From Phytohabitans suffuscus (GTDB lineage Bacteria; Actinomycetota; Actinomycetes; Mycobacteriales; Micromonosporaceae): a stretch of 64,000 bases of DNA. Position numbers and translations under genes: made by a program. This document shows, in pieces, positions 8,625-16,603 of this stretch. Numbering within the stretch: the first letter of the stretch is position 1; each line of letters starts with the position of its first letter. Location of the stretch: positions 4,340,320-4,404,319 of the forward strand of contig NZ_AP022871.1 in assembly GCF_011764565.1 (NCBI RefSeq). The letters are read 5' to 3'. The notes beneath the pieces were generated by a model. That model had not been told where the DNA came from and ran no database searches. It saw only the letters and a program-made list of their open reading frames with translations.

Positions 8625-8639
8625 GTCACATGCGGTTAC
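8625..8639 (+). promoter_or_regulatory. BldD-like pseudopalindrome before the peptide/GGDEF pair
   Basis: GTCACATGCGGTTAC keeps both half-sites (TnAC and GTnA, 5 bp apart) of the BldD box known from Streptomyces, but not its central CWG. It ends 17 bp before the peptide ATG. BldD controls several GGDEF genes in Streptomyces; the site here is a guess. Confidence 0.25.
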
Positions 8640-8656
8640 CCCGACAGGAGCGTTCG

Positions 8657-8818
8657 ATGCGTGCACGTAGGCTGAGCCGCCTCGCTGGCTTGGTCCTTGC
8701 GCTGGCTGTGGCCATCGGCGCGGTGACCGGATGGTCTGGCGGCGGCTTCTCCACGATGGAGTTCGACTGGGCGGGTCCCCTGCTTGAGTTCGACTGGGCC
8801 GCGCACCCGCACCCCTGA
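8657..8818 (+). CDS. Small secreted peptide, 53 residues, with repeated EFDWA motif
   Basis: The ATG has CAGGAG 6 nt upstream. The N-terminus is a classical signal peptide: basic MRARRLSR, hydrophobic LAGLVLALAVAIGAV (residues 10-24), then a small-residue region. The mature tail carries MEFDWAGPLLEFDWA, a doubled EFDWA motif, and ends AHPHP. I do not recognise a named family. The stop is 5 bp before the GGDEF-EAL gene, so the two form a transcriptional and perhaps translational unit. An exported peptide beside a membrane signalling protein suggests a ligand or sensor accessory, which is inference. Confidence 0.7.
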   Translation: MRARRLSRLAGLVLALAVAIGAVTGWSGGGFSTMEFDWAGPLLEFDWAAHPHP

Positions 8819-8823
8819 GCCGC

Positions 8824-11358
8824 ATGACCTCGCGGCAGGCAGGGCGGCGGCGTTCAGCTGAAAACGCCTGGCTGATCACCGGTCCTCTCGGGATCCTGGC
8901 CGTGGTCGTCACCACGGGCCTCGCCCTGGTCGACGATTCGGTCAGCGCCGGAGACCTCGGCATCGCGGCTCTGCTGCTCGCTATCGCGGTCGGCACCGAG
9001 GTCGCGATCCTTCCGTTCCTCGTCCGGCGGCACGGCGTGATCGTCGCGATCAACGAGATTCCTCTCGTTCTCGCACTCTTCTATCTGTCGCCACCCATCG
9101 TGGTGCTGGTCTTCTTCATCGGAAACGTCATCACGCAGTCGCGCCGGCGGCTGCCGCCGGTGAAGCTCTGGTTCAATATCGCCAAGACCACCGCAGCGGC
9201 GGCGCTCGCCGGCGCGGTGTTGCTGGCCTTCCCGCCGATGCATGGCGTCGGACCCGCCACCTGGGGCATCCTCTTCGCCGCCGTCGCGACCTACACGCTG
9301 GTCACGTTCATCGCGGTGGTCGGTGTCTTCGCGCTCGTCCAGGGCATGGCCGCCGCCCGCGAGGTCCTTCGCGCCGGCCCGCGCATGCTGGTGCTCACCG
9401 TCGGGGTCAACGTCGCGGTCGGCCTGATCATCCTGATCGTGCTCCGGGTGACCCCGTGGGCCGGCCTGCTGATGCTCGGCCTGGCGGTCGCGCTCGCGAT
9501 GGTCTACCGGTCGTACGCGCAGTTCCTCAGCCAGCACCGCACGCTCACCCAGCTCTACGACCTGACCCGCGCGATCGGTGGCGGCGGTGGCGAGGGCGGC
9601 CTCGCCGACGACCTCCTCTTCCGGGTGCGCACCCTGATGCAGGCCGAGTTCGCCACGCTGTGGTTGCCCGCCCAGGGGCGGCACCCGGAGGTGCTCCTCT
9701 CCGCCCGGGTCGACGACTCCGGCCTGCTCGACATCGCGCCCACCCCGCCGCTCGCCCGTGCCAAGGCGCAGGAGACCGGCAGCACGGTGGCGGTGGGCAC
9801 CCGGTTCGAGCCCGGCGAGGCGCTGCGGCGGGCCGCTCGCGAGAGCAGCGTCAAGGACGTGATCGTCACGCCGCTCCGTTCCGGCCAGGCGGTCATCGGC
9901 ACGCTCGAAGTGGTCAACCGGCTGGGCGAGACCGCGCACTTCACCCCCGACGACGTCCGGGTGCTCGAGACGATCGCGGCGCACGCGGGCGTGGCCGTGG
10001 AAAACTCGCGGCTGGTCGACCGGCTGCGCTACGACGCGTACCACGACGGGCTCACCGCGCTCGCCAACCGGCGGCGGATCACCGAAGCGCTGGAGGAGTC
10101 GGTCGTCGTCCGCGCGCCCGGCGAGGTCGTCGCGGTGCTCCTGTTCGACGTCGACCGGTTGCGCGACGTCAACGAGTCGCTCGGCCACGCGGCCGGCGAC
10201 AAGCTGCTCGCCGAGGTGGCCCGGCGGCTGCGGGCGTTCGCCCCGCCCGCGGCGCTGGTGGGGCGCGTCGGCGGCGACGAGTTCGTGGTGACGCTCCGCT
10301 CGGAGAGCATCGACGCGGCCGGCCAGCTCGCGGTCGACCTGCGCGAGCAGATCCGCGACCCGATCATGTTCGGCACGCTCACGCTCGATGTCGACACGGC
10401 CGTCGGCGTGGTCGTACACCCGGATCATGGGACCGATCCCGCGACGCTGCTGCAGCGGGCCGACGTGGCCGCGACCGTCGCGAAGTCGGTGCCCGGCGGT
10501 GTGCAGCTCTTCAGCGCGGGCCTGGAGTCGCGGTCGGTGCGGCGTCTGGAGCTCGCCGGCGACCTGCGCCGCGCGCTCGACAACGACGAGCTGGAGGTCT
10601 ACTTCCAGCCCAAGGTCACCCTGACCGACCGGCGGCTGGTCGGCGTGGAGTGCCTGGCCCGGTGGGAGCACCCGGCGCACGGCGCGGTCTCGCCGGAAGA
10701 CTTCGTGGCGGTGGCCGAGCACACCGGCCAGCTCGGCCGGCTCACCGAGGCGGTGCTCAAGGAGGGCCTGCGGCGCTGCCGCGAGTGGGCCGACGCCGAT
10801 CGCCCGCTCGCCGTCGCGGTCAACCTCTCCCCGCGTACGCTCGTCGACCCGGGGTTCCCCGGCCGCGTGGAGGCGCTCCTGCGGGAGTACGGCGTGTCGC
10901 CCGGGCAGGTGACGTTCGAGATCAAGGAAGACGGCGTCACCGGACCCACCGACCGGCCGCTGCCCACGCTGCGGCGGCTGCGCGACCTCGGGGTTCGGCT
11001 CTCGGTCGACGACTTCGGCACCGGCTACTCCTCACTGTCCTACCTGCGACGCCTGCCGGTGCACGAGGTGAAGATCGACCGTACGTTCGTGCAGGGCATG
11101 GCGACCGACGCCGGCGACCTGGCGATCGTGCGCGCGGTGGTGGCGCTGTCGCTGCAGTTCGGCCTCACGGTGGTCGCCGAGGGCGTGGAGAGCGAGCTGA
11201 CGCTCGACCTGCTCAAGGAGATGGGCTGCGAGATCGGCCAGGGCTTCCTCTTCAGCCGCCCCCTGCCGTACGAGCGGCTGGAGGCATGGTTCGGCGCCCG
11301 CACCGAGTCGGAGCCGACCCCGCTGGGCGAGGTCCGCCGCCTCCGCGCGGTCACCTAG
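8824..11358 (+). CDS. Membrane GAF-GGDEF-EAL cyclic-di-GMP turnover protein
   Basis: An 844-residue protein expected to make and/or break c-di-GMP. Residues 15-235 contain about seven or eight hydrophobic helices (MASE-like sensor). Residues about 245-400 form a GAF domain, joined to a GGDEF domain beginning HDGLTALANRRRI. The active site GGDEF is intact at residue 483, so cyclase activity is likely. The EAL domain has ECLAR at 609 in place of EAL, with NLSP, the FEI glutamate, DDFGTGYSSL at 728 and AEGVE retained, so all main metal ligands are present. It follows the secreted peptide gene by 5 bp. Confidence 0.93.
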   Translation: MTSRQAGRRRSAENAWLITGPLGILAVVVTTGLALVDDSVSAGDLGIAALLLAIAVGTEVAILPFLVRRHGVIVAINEIPLVLALFYLSPPIVVLVFFIGNVITQSRRRLPPVKLWFNIAKTTAAAALAGAVLLAFPPMHGVGPATWGILFAAVATYTLVTFIAVVGVFALVQGMAAAREVLRAGPRMLVLTVGVNVAVGLIILIVLRVTPWAGLLMLGLAVALAMVYRSYAQFLSQHRTLTQLYDLTRAIGGGGGEGGLADDLLFRVRTLMQAEFATLWLPAQGRHPEVLLSARVDDSGLLDIAPTPPLARAKAQETGSTVAVGTRFEPGEALRRAARESSVKDVIVTPLRSGQAVIGTLEVVNRLGETAHFTPDDVRVLETIAAHAGVAVENSRLVDRLRYDAYHDGLTALANRRRITEALEESVVVRAPGEVVAVLLFDVDRLRDVNESLGHAAGDKLLAEVARRLRAFAPPAALVGRVGGDEFVVTLRSESIDAAGQLAVDLREQIRDPIMFGTLTLDVDTAVGVVVHPDHGTDPATLLQRADVAATVAKSVPGGVQLFSAGLESRSVRRLELAGDLRRALDNDELEVYFQPKVTLTDRRLVGVECLARWEHPAHGAVSPEDFVAVAEHTGQLGRLTEAVLKEGLRRCREWADADRPLAVAVNLSPRTLVDPGFPGRVEALLREYGVSPGQVTFEIKEDGVTGPTDRPLPTLRRLRDLGVRLSVDDFGTGYSSLSYLRRLPVHEVKIDRTFVQGMATDAGDLAIVRAVVALSLQFGLTVVAEGVESELTLDLLKEMGCEIGQGFLFSRPLPYERLEAWFGARTESEPTPLGEVRRLRAVT

Positions 11359-11421
11359 AAAGATCTCTTTCGATCTTGGAGTTCGGTCGCGGCGTGGCCT
11401 GTGGCGACACGGCTATCCCGA

Positions 11422-11451
11422 TTTCGTCCGGGGAAGCGCGACGTGTACTCT
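11422..11451 (+). promoter_or_regulatory. Candidate promoter of tRNA-Thr/tRNA-Met
   Basis: TTTCGT (11422-11427) and TACTCT (11446-11451) are 18 bp apart, with the -10 ending 15 bp before the mature tRNA-Thr. The -10 is good and the -35 weak. Confidence 0.4.
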
Positions 11452-11466
11452 TACCCAGGCGCACGC

Positions 11467-11539
11467 GCCCCCTTAGCTCAGTCGGCAGAGCGTCTCCATG
11501 GTAAGGAGAAGGTCTACGGTTCGATTCCGTAAGGGGGCT
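11467..11539 (+). tRNA. tRNA-Thr (anticodon GGT)
   Basis: Acceptor GCCCCCT (11467-11473) pairs with AGGGGGC (11532-11538), discriminator T. Anticodon stem TCTCC/GGAGA encloses ATGGTAA, giving GGT. The T-arm TTCGATT is standard. No encoded CCA. Confidence 0.95.
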
Positions 11540-11564
11540 CAGCGGGTCATCCTGGACCCACCTC

Positions 11565-11637
11565 GGCGGTGTAGCTCAGATGGCAGAGCAAGCGGCTCAT
11601 AATCGCTGTGTCGCCGGTTCAAGTCCGGCCACCGCTA
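11565..11637 (+). tRNA. tRNA-Met (anticodon CAT)
   Basis: Acceptor GGCGGTG (11565-11571) pairs with CACCGCT (11630-11636), ending in a G-T pair. The anticodon loop CTCATAA gives CAT, and the T-loop is TTCAAGT. The G1-U72 pair and absence of three G-C pairs in the anticodon stem make it an elongator rather than an initiator. Confidence 0.93.
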
Positions 11638-11646
11638 CGCACGTAA

Positions 11647-11665
11647 CGGACGCCACTGGCGTCCG
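11647..11665 (+). terminator. Hairpin after the tRNA pair
   Basis: CGGACGCCA and TGGCGTCCG form a 9-bp stem followed by CTTCGCG, between tRNA-Met and rpmG. A -10-like TACTCT for rpmG follows at 11681-11686. Confidence 0.45.
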
Positions 11666-11736
11666 CTTCGCGTGTCCGGGTACTCTGGTGCGCCGGTAAG
11701 CGCGAAGACCCCAGTTGACGAGGAAGGCACTCCGCC

Positions 11737-11904
11737 GTGGCCAAGGCGACCGACGTCCGTCCCAAGATCACTATGGCGTGTGTGGAGTGCAAGGAGCGCA
11801 ACTACATCACGCGTAAGAACCGCCGCAACGACCCGGACCGCATCGAGCTGAAGAAGTTCTGCCCGCGTTGTGGCAAGCACACGGCGCACCGCGAGACGCG
11901 CTGA
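11737..11904 (+). CDS. rpmG: 50S ribosomal protein L33
   Basis: A 55-residue large-subunit protein starting GTG with GAGGAAGG upstream. Both CxxC pairs (CVEC, residues 15-18, and CPRC near residue 42) are kept, so this is the zinc-binding C+ form. Its place directly ahead of hadA-hadB, tRNA-Trp, secE and nusG matches the mycobacterial order rpmG2-hadABC-tRNA-Trp-secE-nusG. It is followed by a strong hairpin, suggesting its own transcript. Confidence 0.95.
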   Translation: MAKATDVRPKITMACVECKERNYITRKNRRNDPDRIELKKFCPRCGKHTAHRETR

Positions 11905-11924
11905 CAACACGCAGACGCTGAGGT

Positions 11925-11955
11925 CGCGCGGGTGGGCGGTTGCCCCACCCGCGCG
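11925..11955 (+). terminator. Terminator of rpmG
   Basis: CGCGCGGGTGGG (11925-11936) and CCCACCCGCGCG (11944-11955) form a perfect 12-bp stem with a 7-nt loop, followed by TTCTCG. Confidence 0.7.
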
Positions 11956-11971
11956 TTCTCGTTGGTGTGCC

Positions 11972-12006
11972 GGTTTCGTGAGACCGTCCAGGTTTCGTGA
12001 GACCGT
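11972..12006 (+). promoter_or_regulatory. Tandem 16-bp repeats upstream of hadA, candidate operator
   Basis: GGTTTCGTGAGACCGT occurs twice, exactly, at 11972-11987 and 11991-12006 (19-bp period). Each copy is a near-palindrome (GGT-TC/GA-ACC, one mismatched pair). They lie just upstream of a -10-like TAGGTT (12034-12039) that is 6 bp before the hadA ATG, where a transcription factor could act on a leaderless promoter. The regulator is unknown. Confidence 0.55.
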
Positions 12007-12045
12007 GCGGGCTTTGGCGAGGTGGCAGGGCGGTAGGTTCGCTGC

Positions 12046-12491
12046 ATGCCTCTGGACCAGTCCTTCGTCGGTCGGACCTATCCGCCGACCGCTCCCTACC
12101 AGGTCGGCCGGGAGAAGATCCGCGAGTTCGCGAGGGCCATCGGCGCAACCGACCCGCTGTACCTCGATCCGGAGGCCGCCCGCGCCGCCGGATACGCCGA
12201 CGTCGTGGCTCCCCCACGTTTCCGGTGTTGCTCACCATGGCGGCCAGCCGCCAGATCGTCGACGACCCGGCGCTCGGCGTCGACTACAGCCGGGTGGTCC
12301 ACGGCGACCAGCGCTTCGCGTACCAGCGACCGGTGGTCGCCGGCGACGAGCTGGTCTGCGTCAACACGGTCGAAGAGATCATGTCGCGCGGTGGGCACGA
12401 CTTCATGACCACCCGTACGGACGTGATCACCTCGGGCGGCGAGCCCGTGGTGAGCGTCTGGTCCAAGCTCGTCGTGCGCGGGGAGGGCTGA
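12046..12491 (+). CDS. hadA: HadA-like (3R)-hydroxyacyl-ACP dehydratase subunit, apparent frameshift at 12211-12215
   Basis: MaoC-like hot-dog protein expected to pair with HadB to dehydrate 3-hydroxyacyl-ACP in type II fatty acid synthesis. The first part (MPLDQSFVGRTYPP, then GREKIREFARAIGATDP) and the second (PVLLTMAASRQIVDDP onward) lie in different frames. Adding one C to CCCCC at 12211-12215 gives VVAPPTFPVLLTM, the exact family join, for 148 residues. It has no ribosome site and a -10 box 6 nt upstream, so it is probably leaderless. HadA supplies substrate binding, while the catalytic D and H are in HadB. Confidence 0.85.
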
Positions 12492-12492
12492 C

Positions 12493-12891
12493 GTGGAAGC
12501 GCTGCCCACACAGACATACCGGGTGACCCGGGCCGACCTGGTCCGTTACGCGGGCGCCTCCGGCGACTTCAACGTCATCCACTGGAGCGATCGGCTCGCC
12601 ACCAAGGTGGGCCTGCCCGGCGTGATCGCCCACGGCATGCTCACGATGGCGCTCGCCGGCCGGGCGGTCACCACGTGGGCCGGCGCGGCCGACGCGGTGG
12701 TCGACTTCAGCGTGCGATTCAGCCGGCCGGTGCCGGTTCCGGACGACGACGAGGGCACGGAGGTCGAGTTCCGGGGCGTGGTCAAGGGCGTGACCGAAGA
12801 CGGGCTCACCCAGATCGACATCACCGCTACCTGCCACGGTGACAAGGTGCTCTCCCAGGCTCGGGCGATCGTCCGTCGTCAGCACGCGTAA
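12493..12891 (+). CDS. hadB: HadB-like (3R)-hydroxyacyl-ACP dehydratase catalytic subunit (MaoC)
   Basis: A 132-residue hot-dog hydratase. The catalytic dyad of the MaoC family is visible as GDFNVIH, with Asp25 and His30. It begins 1 bp after the hadA stop (GTG 12493), so the two are co-translated to make the heterodimer. No hadC follows: tRNA-Trp comes next, as expected in a genus without mycolic acids, where only the AB pair is needed. Confidence 0.92.
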   Translation: MEALPTQTYRVTRADLVRYAGASGDFNVIHWSDRLATKVGLPGVIAHGMLTMALAGRAVTTWAGAADAVVDFSVRFSRPVPVPDDDEGTEVEFRGVVKGVTEDGLTQIDITATCHGDKVLSQARAIVRRQHA

Positions 12892-12903
12892 AGGGGTGCC
12901 AGG

Positions 12904-12933
12904 TTGGGAATCTCAGGGGCGTACCCGTACACT
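12904..12933 (+). promoter_or_regulatory. Promoter of tRNA-Trp
   Basis: TTGGGA (12904-12909) and TACACT (12928-12933) with an 18-bp spacer. The -10 matches the actinobacterial housekeeping consensus. Confidence 0.5.
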
Positions 12934-12993
12934 GGTGCGCCGTGGGGTAGCTACCCCTGCTCGGGCGTGCCTGGGTAGGACCGCTGCCTACAC

Positions 12994-13066
12994 AGGGGTG
13001 TGGCGCAATTGGCAGCGCAGCGGTCTCCAAAACCGCAGGTTGCAGGTTCGAGTCCTGTCGCCCCTG
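12994..13066 (+). tRNA. tRNA-Trp (anticodon CCA)
   Basis: Acceptor AGGGGTG (12994-13000) pairs with CGCCCCT (13059-13065), including one T-G pair, with discriminator G. The loop CTCCAAA gives CCA. T-loop TTCGAGT. Conserved neighbour of secE in actinobacteria. Confidence 0.96.
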
Positions 13067-13175
13067 CGCCTAAGGCCTGACCGGCCCCGGGACGGGTCCC
13101 GCCGGCTCCGCTGGCCGCGGCTCGCTTCCGGGACCGGTGGGGCAAAGTGTGAAACCCACCCCCACGGAGGGCGAA

Positions 13176-13577
13176 GTGGCCGAGAGCAAGCGGCGCGGCG
13201 AAGAGCCCGCGGATGACGAGTTCGACGACCTCGACGAGTCGTTCGACGACGCCGTTGACGATGACGCCGTTGACGACGACGAGGACCAGCCGGTCTCGCG
13301 CGGCGGCACGGCCACTCGTGAGCGCCGCAAGACCGAGCCCGCCGACAAGCCCAAGGCGAAGAAGGACGTCGCCCGGGTGGGAATCTTCGGCCGGCTGGTG
13401 CGGTTCTTCCGCGAGGTCGTCGCCGAGCTTCGCAAGGTCATCTGGCCGACCCGCAAGGAGCTGCTGACCTACACCGCGGTCGTGGTGGTGTTCGTCGCGT
13501 TCATGCTGGCGATCGTGGCCGGCCTCGACTACGGGTTCGCCAAGGTTGTGTTGTTCGTCTTCGGCAACCAGGAATAG
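13176..13577 (+). CDS. secE: Preprotein translocase subunit SecE
   Basis: Small membrane subunit that clamps SecY in the Sec translocon. About 70 acidic, disordered residues (a tandem repeat gives DDAVDDDAVDDDE) precede the conserved FFREVVAELRKVIWPTRKEL and one transmembrane helix near the C-terminus. GTG 13176 is chosen because GGAGG lies 5 nt before it and it yields MAESKRRGE, the usual start in relatives; upstream in-frame GTGs lack a site. 133 residues, normal for actinobacteria with the extra acidic head. Confidence 0.92.
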   Translation: MAESKRRGEEPADDEFDDLDESFDDAVDDDAVDDDEDQPVSRGGTATRERRKTEPADKPKAKKDVARVGIFGRLVRFFREVVAELRKVIWPTRKELLTYTAVVVVFVAFMLAIVAGLDYGFAKVVLFVFGNQE

Positions 13578-13599
13578 ACAAAGACGGAAGTGAGCGAGC

Positions 13600-14319
13600 G
13601 TGCCTGAGTACGACGAGACCGCTGCGGCGGCCGACGAGCAGTCCGCGGTGGCGACCGCCGCCGAGCCGGAGGCGGTCGAGGCCGACAGCGAGCCGGAGTA
13701 CCCGCCGGTCGCCGAACCGGACGGCGACTATGACCCGGTGGCCGAGCTGCGGCAGAAGCTGCGCTACGCACCCGGCGACTGGTACGTGGTGCACTCTTAC
13801 GCCGGCTACGAAAACAAGGTCAAGACCAACCTCGAGACCCGGATCACGAGCCTCGACATGGAGGACTACATCTTCCAGGTCGAGGTGCCGACCCGCGAAG
13901 AGGTCGAGGTCAAGAACGGCAAGCGCCTCCAGGTGCAAAACAAGGTCTTTCCCGGCTACATCCTGGTCCGGATGGAGCTGACTCCGGAGTCCTACTCCTG
14001 CGTGCGCAACACACCGGGTGTGACCGGGTTCGTCGGCGCGACCGACCGGGCCGACCGCCCCGCGCCGCTCTCGCTCGACGAGGTGCTCAAGTGGCTGGCC
14101 CCGGCGGTCGAGACCGAGCAGAAGAAGGCCAAGCCGGAGGTCAAGGTGCTCGACTTCGAGGTCGGTGACTCCGTCACGGTCACCGACGGCGCGTTCGCGT
14201 CGCTGCCGGCCACGATCAGCGAGATCAACGCTGACCAGCAGAAGCTCAAGGTGCTCGTGTCGATCTTCGGTCGGGAGACGCCGGTCGAGCTCAACTTCAA
14301 CCAGGTCGCGAAGATCTAG
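13600..14319 (+). CDS. nusG: Transcription termination/antitermination protein NusG
   Basis: RNA polymerase elongation factor of 239 residues. An acidic head of about 55 residues is followed by the NGN domain ([19 protein letters not shown], then [12 protein letters not shown]) that binds RpoC. The C-terminal KOW domain begins [19 protein letters not shown] and contacts Rho or S10. It lies 22 bp after secE, so they are co-transcribed. The start GTG has only a weak GGAAG site. Confidence 0.95.
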   Translation: MPEYDETAAAADEQSAVATAAEPEAVEADSEPEYPPVAEPDGDYDPVAELRQKLRYAPGDWYVVHSYAGYENKVKTNLETRITSLDMEDYIFQVEVPTREEVEVKNGKRLQVQNKVFPGYILVRMELTPESYSCVRNTPGVTGFVGATDRADRPAPLSLDEVLKWLAPAVETEQKKAKPEVKVLDFEVGDSVTVTDGAFASLPATISEINADQQKLKVLVSIFGRETPVELNFNQVAKI

Positions 14320-14330
14320 GTTCGTTCACC

Positions 14331-14357
14331 GGCCGGCCATGCCCCGCGTGGCCGGCC
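14331..14357 (+). terminator. Hairpin after nusG
   Basis: GGCCGGCCA (14331-14339) pairs exactly with TGGCCGGCC (14349-14357), 11 bp after the nusG stop, with no T-tract. A -10-like TATTCT at 14372-14377 may start the rplK transcript. Confidence 0.4.
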
Positions 14358-14460
14358 TCAGTGCATACCGCTATTCTTGAACGTCGGCCTGTTGGCTGCG
14401 CTTGACCGTGCGCGCCGATCGGCCGTCATCCACGTCATCATCACGGCCCAGGAAAGAGCC

Positions 14461-14892
14461 ATGCCTCCGAAGAAAAAGCTCGTCAAGACGTTCACGCTGC
14501 AGCTGCCGGCGGGCCAGGCCACGCCGGCGCCGCCGGTCGGTCCGGCGCTGGGTCAGCACGGTGTCAACATCATGGAGTTCTGCAAGTCCTACAACGCGCA
14601 GACCGAGTCGCAGCGGGGTGACATCGTCCCGGCTGAGATCAGCGTGTACGAGGACCGCTCCTTCACGTTCGTGCTGAAGACCCCGCCCGCCGCCCGCCTG
14701 CTGATCAAGGCGGCCGGCGTGCCGAAGGGCTCCGGCACCCCGCACACCGAGAAGGTCGGCTCGGTCACCCGCGCCCAGCTGCGCGAGATCGCCGAGAAGA
14801 AGATGTCGGACCTCAACGCCAACGACCTCGACCACGCCGAGCGGATCATCGCCGGCACCGCCCGCTCCATGGGCATCACCGTCAAGGAGTAA
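14461..14892 (+). CDS. rplK: 50S ribosomal protein L11
   Basis: 143-residue protein of the GTPase-associated centre and the thiostrepton/RelA contact site. N-terminal [19 protein letters not shown] and the C-terminal RNA-binding part ending [10 protein letters not shown] are standard. The ATG at 14461 (AGGAAAG upstream) gives [18 protein letters not shown], the family start; longer upstream frames are not real. Co-transcribed with rplA 80 bp later. Confidence 0.97.
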   Translation: MPPKKKLVKTFTLQLPAGQATPAPPVGPALGQHGVNIMEFCKSYNAQTESQRGDIVPAEISVYEDRSFTFVLKTPPAARLLIKAAGVPKGSGTPHTEKVGSVTRAQLREIAEKKMSDLNANDLDHAERIIAGTARSMGITVKE

Positions 14893-14972
14893 TACCCGCT
14901 CTTCGGGTAGGACAGCACCACTCGTGGGAGGGCCCGGCCGGGCCCGCCGAGACCACAGGAGAAACAGCAGAC

Positions 14973-15689
14973 ATGCCGCACAGCAAGAGCTACCGCAAGT
15001 CTCTCGACCTGATCGACCGGTCGAAGCTCTACACCCCCGCCGAGGCGATCAAGCTCGCCAAGGAGACCACCACGGTCAAGTTCGACGCCACGGTCGAGGT
15101 CGCGATGCGCCTCGGCGTCGACCCCCGCAAGGCCGACCAGATGGTCCGCGGCACGGTCAACCTGCCGCACGGCACCGGCAAGACGGTCCGCGTGATCGTC
15201 TTCGCCGCGGGTGCCAAGGCCGAGGAGGCCGCGTCCGCCGGTGCCGACGAGGTCGGCACCGACGAGCTGGTCGCCCGCATTCAGGGAGGTTGGCTGGACT
15301 TCGACGCGGCGATCGCCACGCCGGACCAGATGGCCAAGATCGGTCGGATCGCGCGGATCCTGGGCCCGCGCGGCCTGATGCCCAACCCCAAGACGGGCAC
15401 CGTCACGATGGACGTCTCCAAGGCGGTCACCGACATCAAGGGCGGCAAGATCACCTTCCGGGTGGACAAGCACTCCAACCTTCACCTGATCATCGGGAAG
15501 GCGTCCTTCACCGAGGACAAGCTGGTGGAGAACTACGCCGCCGTGCTCGACGAGGTGCTCCGCGCCAAGCCGTCGGCGGCCAAGGGCAAGTACCTGAAGA
15601 AGGTCACCGTCACGACCACGATGGGCCCCGGCGTGCCGGTCGACCCCAACGTGACCCGCGGCCTCACCGAGGCCACCGCCGACGCCTGA
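14973..15689 (+). CDS. rplA: 50S ribosomal protein L1
   Basis: 238-residue protein of the L1 stalk, which also represses its own operon in many bacteria. [20 protein letters not shown] start with AGGAG about 12 nt upstream, then [14 protein letters not shown], the signature of the family. Intact and normal length. Confidence 0.97.
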   Translation: MPHSKSYRKSLDLIDRSKLYTPAEAIKLAKETTTVKFDATVEVAMRLGVDPRKADQMVRGTVNLPHGTGKTVRVIVFAAGAKAEEAASAGADEVGTDELVARIQGGWLDFDAAIATPDQMAKIGRIARILGPRGLMPNPKTGTVTMDVSKAVTDIKGGKITFRVDKHSNLHLIIGKASFTEDKLVENYAAVLDEVLRAKPSAAKGKYLKKVTVTTTMGPGVPVDPNVTRGLTEATADA

Positions 15690-15705
15690 TCTCTCTCTTC
15701 GCCGA

Positions 15706-15739
15706 AGCGGCGCGTTTCCCGGTCGGGGAGCGCGCCGCT
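15706..15739 (+). terminator. Hairpin after rplA
   Basis: AGCGGCGCG (15706-15714) pairs with the CGCGCCGCT (15731-15739) side around a 16-nt loop, just after rplA. No T-tract. It may separate rplKA from rplJL. Confidence 0.4.
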
Positions 15740-15783
15740 CCCGATTTGGCGGGCGGCGGTGGCACCGCGTACGCTTGCCCGCG

Positions 15784-15925
15784 AAGTAACACCCGAAGAC
15801 CGCTGGTCACCGCGCTCCGGCGCGGTCGAAGGTCCCGTTCCACGGGCGACCCGCGCAGGGCGATGTGCGAGCAAGCGTGACGTCATGTCCCGCCCCGTGC
15901 GCCCTGCGCCGGGGCGTTTTCGTTG
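15784..15925 (+). promoter_or_regulatory. Ribosomal protein L10 leader (autoregulatory mRNA)
   Basis: The 280-bp gap before rplJ holds the actinobacterial L10 leader: the elements TAACACCCGAAGACCGCTGG, CGAAGGTCCCG and GACCCGCGCAGG occur in the expected order ahead of a GC hairpin with a T-tract. In this family L10/L12 complexes bind the leader and shut off the operon. Confidence 0.7.
15891..15920 (+). terminator. Attenuator hairpin in the L10 leader
   Basis: CGCCCCG (15891-15897) pairs perfectly with CGGGGCG (15910-15916), followed by TTTT. Its position between the leader and rplJ (ATG at 15970) suits an attenuator. Confidence 0.65.
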
Positions 15926-15969
15926 TCCGGGCCCCGGGCGCACCAGCCAGGCGCAACGAGAGGAGGGAC

Positions 15970-16512
15970 ATGGCGGACAAGCCGGTTCGGGCCGACAAGG
16001 CCACGGCCGTCGCCGAGCTCACCGAGCACTTCCGCAAGGCGGAGGCGACCGTGCTCACCGAGTACCGCGGCCTCACGGTCGCGCAGCTCACCAAGCTGCG
16101 GCGCTCGCTGGGCCAGACCGCGACGTACTCGGTCGCGAAGAACACCCTGGCCAAGCGCGCTGCGACGGACGCTGGCATCACCGGCCTCGACGAGCTGTTC
16201 ACCGGTCCTACCGCGCTCACTTTCGTTTCCGGCGATGTGGTGGAGGCGGCGAAGGGCCTGCGCGAGTTCGCGAAGGCCAACCCGGCTCTGATCATCAAGG
16301 GCGGCGTGTTCGAGGGCAAGGCGATCTCGGCTGACGAGGTCAACAAGCTCGCCGACCTCGAGTCCCGTGAGGTGCTGCTGGCCAAGCTGGCCGGCGCGAT
16401 GAAGGCCAACCTGAGCAAGGCCGCGGCCGTGCTCCAGGCTCCGCTGACGAAGACTGCTCGTCTGGCGGCCGCTCTGCAGGACAAGCGCGAGAAGGAAGAG
16501 GCCGCTCAGTAA
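15970..16512 (+). CDS. rplJ: 50S ribosomal protein L10
   Basis: 180-residue anchor of the L7/L12 stalk. The ATG at 15970 follows GAGAGGAGGG. Characteristic parts are [19 protein letters not shown] and the C-terminal helix that binds L12. It is regulated by the leader upstream and transcribed with rplL 91 bp later. Confidence 0.97.
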   Translation: MADKPVRADKATAVAELTEHFRKAEATVLTEYRGLTVAQLTKLRRSLGQTATYSVAKNTLAKRAATDAGITGLDELFTGPTALTFVSGDVVEAAKGLREFAKANPALIIKGGVFEGKAISADEVNKLADLESREVLLAKLAGAMKANLSKAAAVLQAPLTKTARLAAALQDKREKEEAAQ

Positions 16513-16603
16513 AGCGGCGAGTCAGCTCCTTGGGTGCGGGCTTACGACATGACGGCCTAATCCCGGGAAATTCGAAACAAACCAAGGAAGGACGCCAGAC
16601 ACC

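Noticed and set aside
14320-14460. L1-binding operator in the rplK leader
   Set aside because: No stem matching the 23S rRNA L1 site could be drawn with confidence by eye, so it was not listed.
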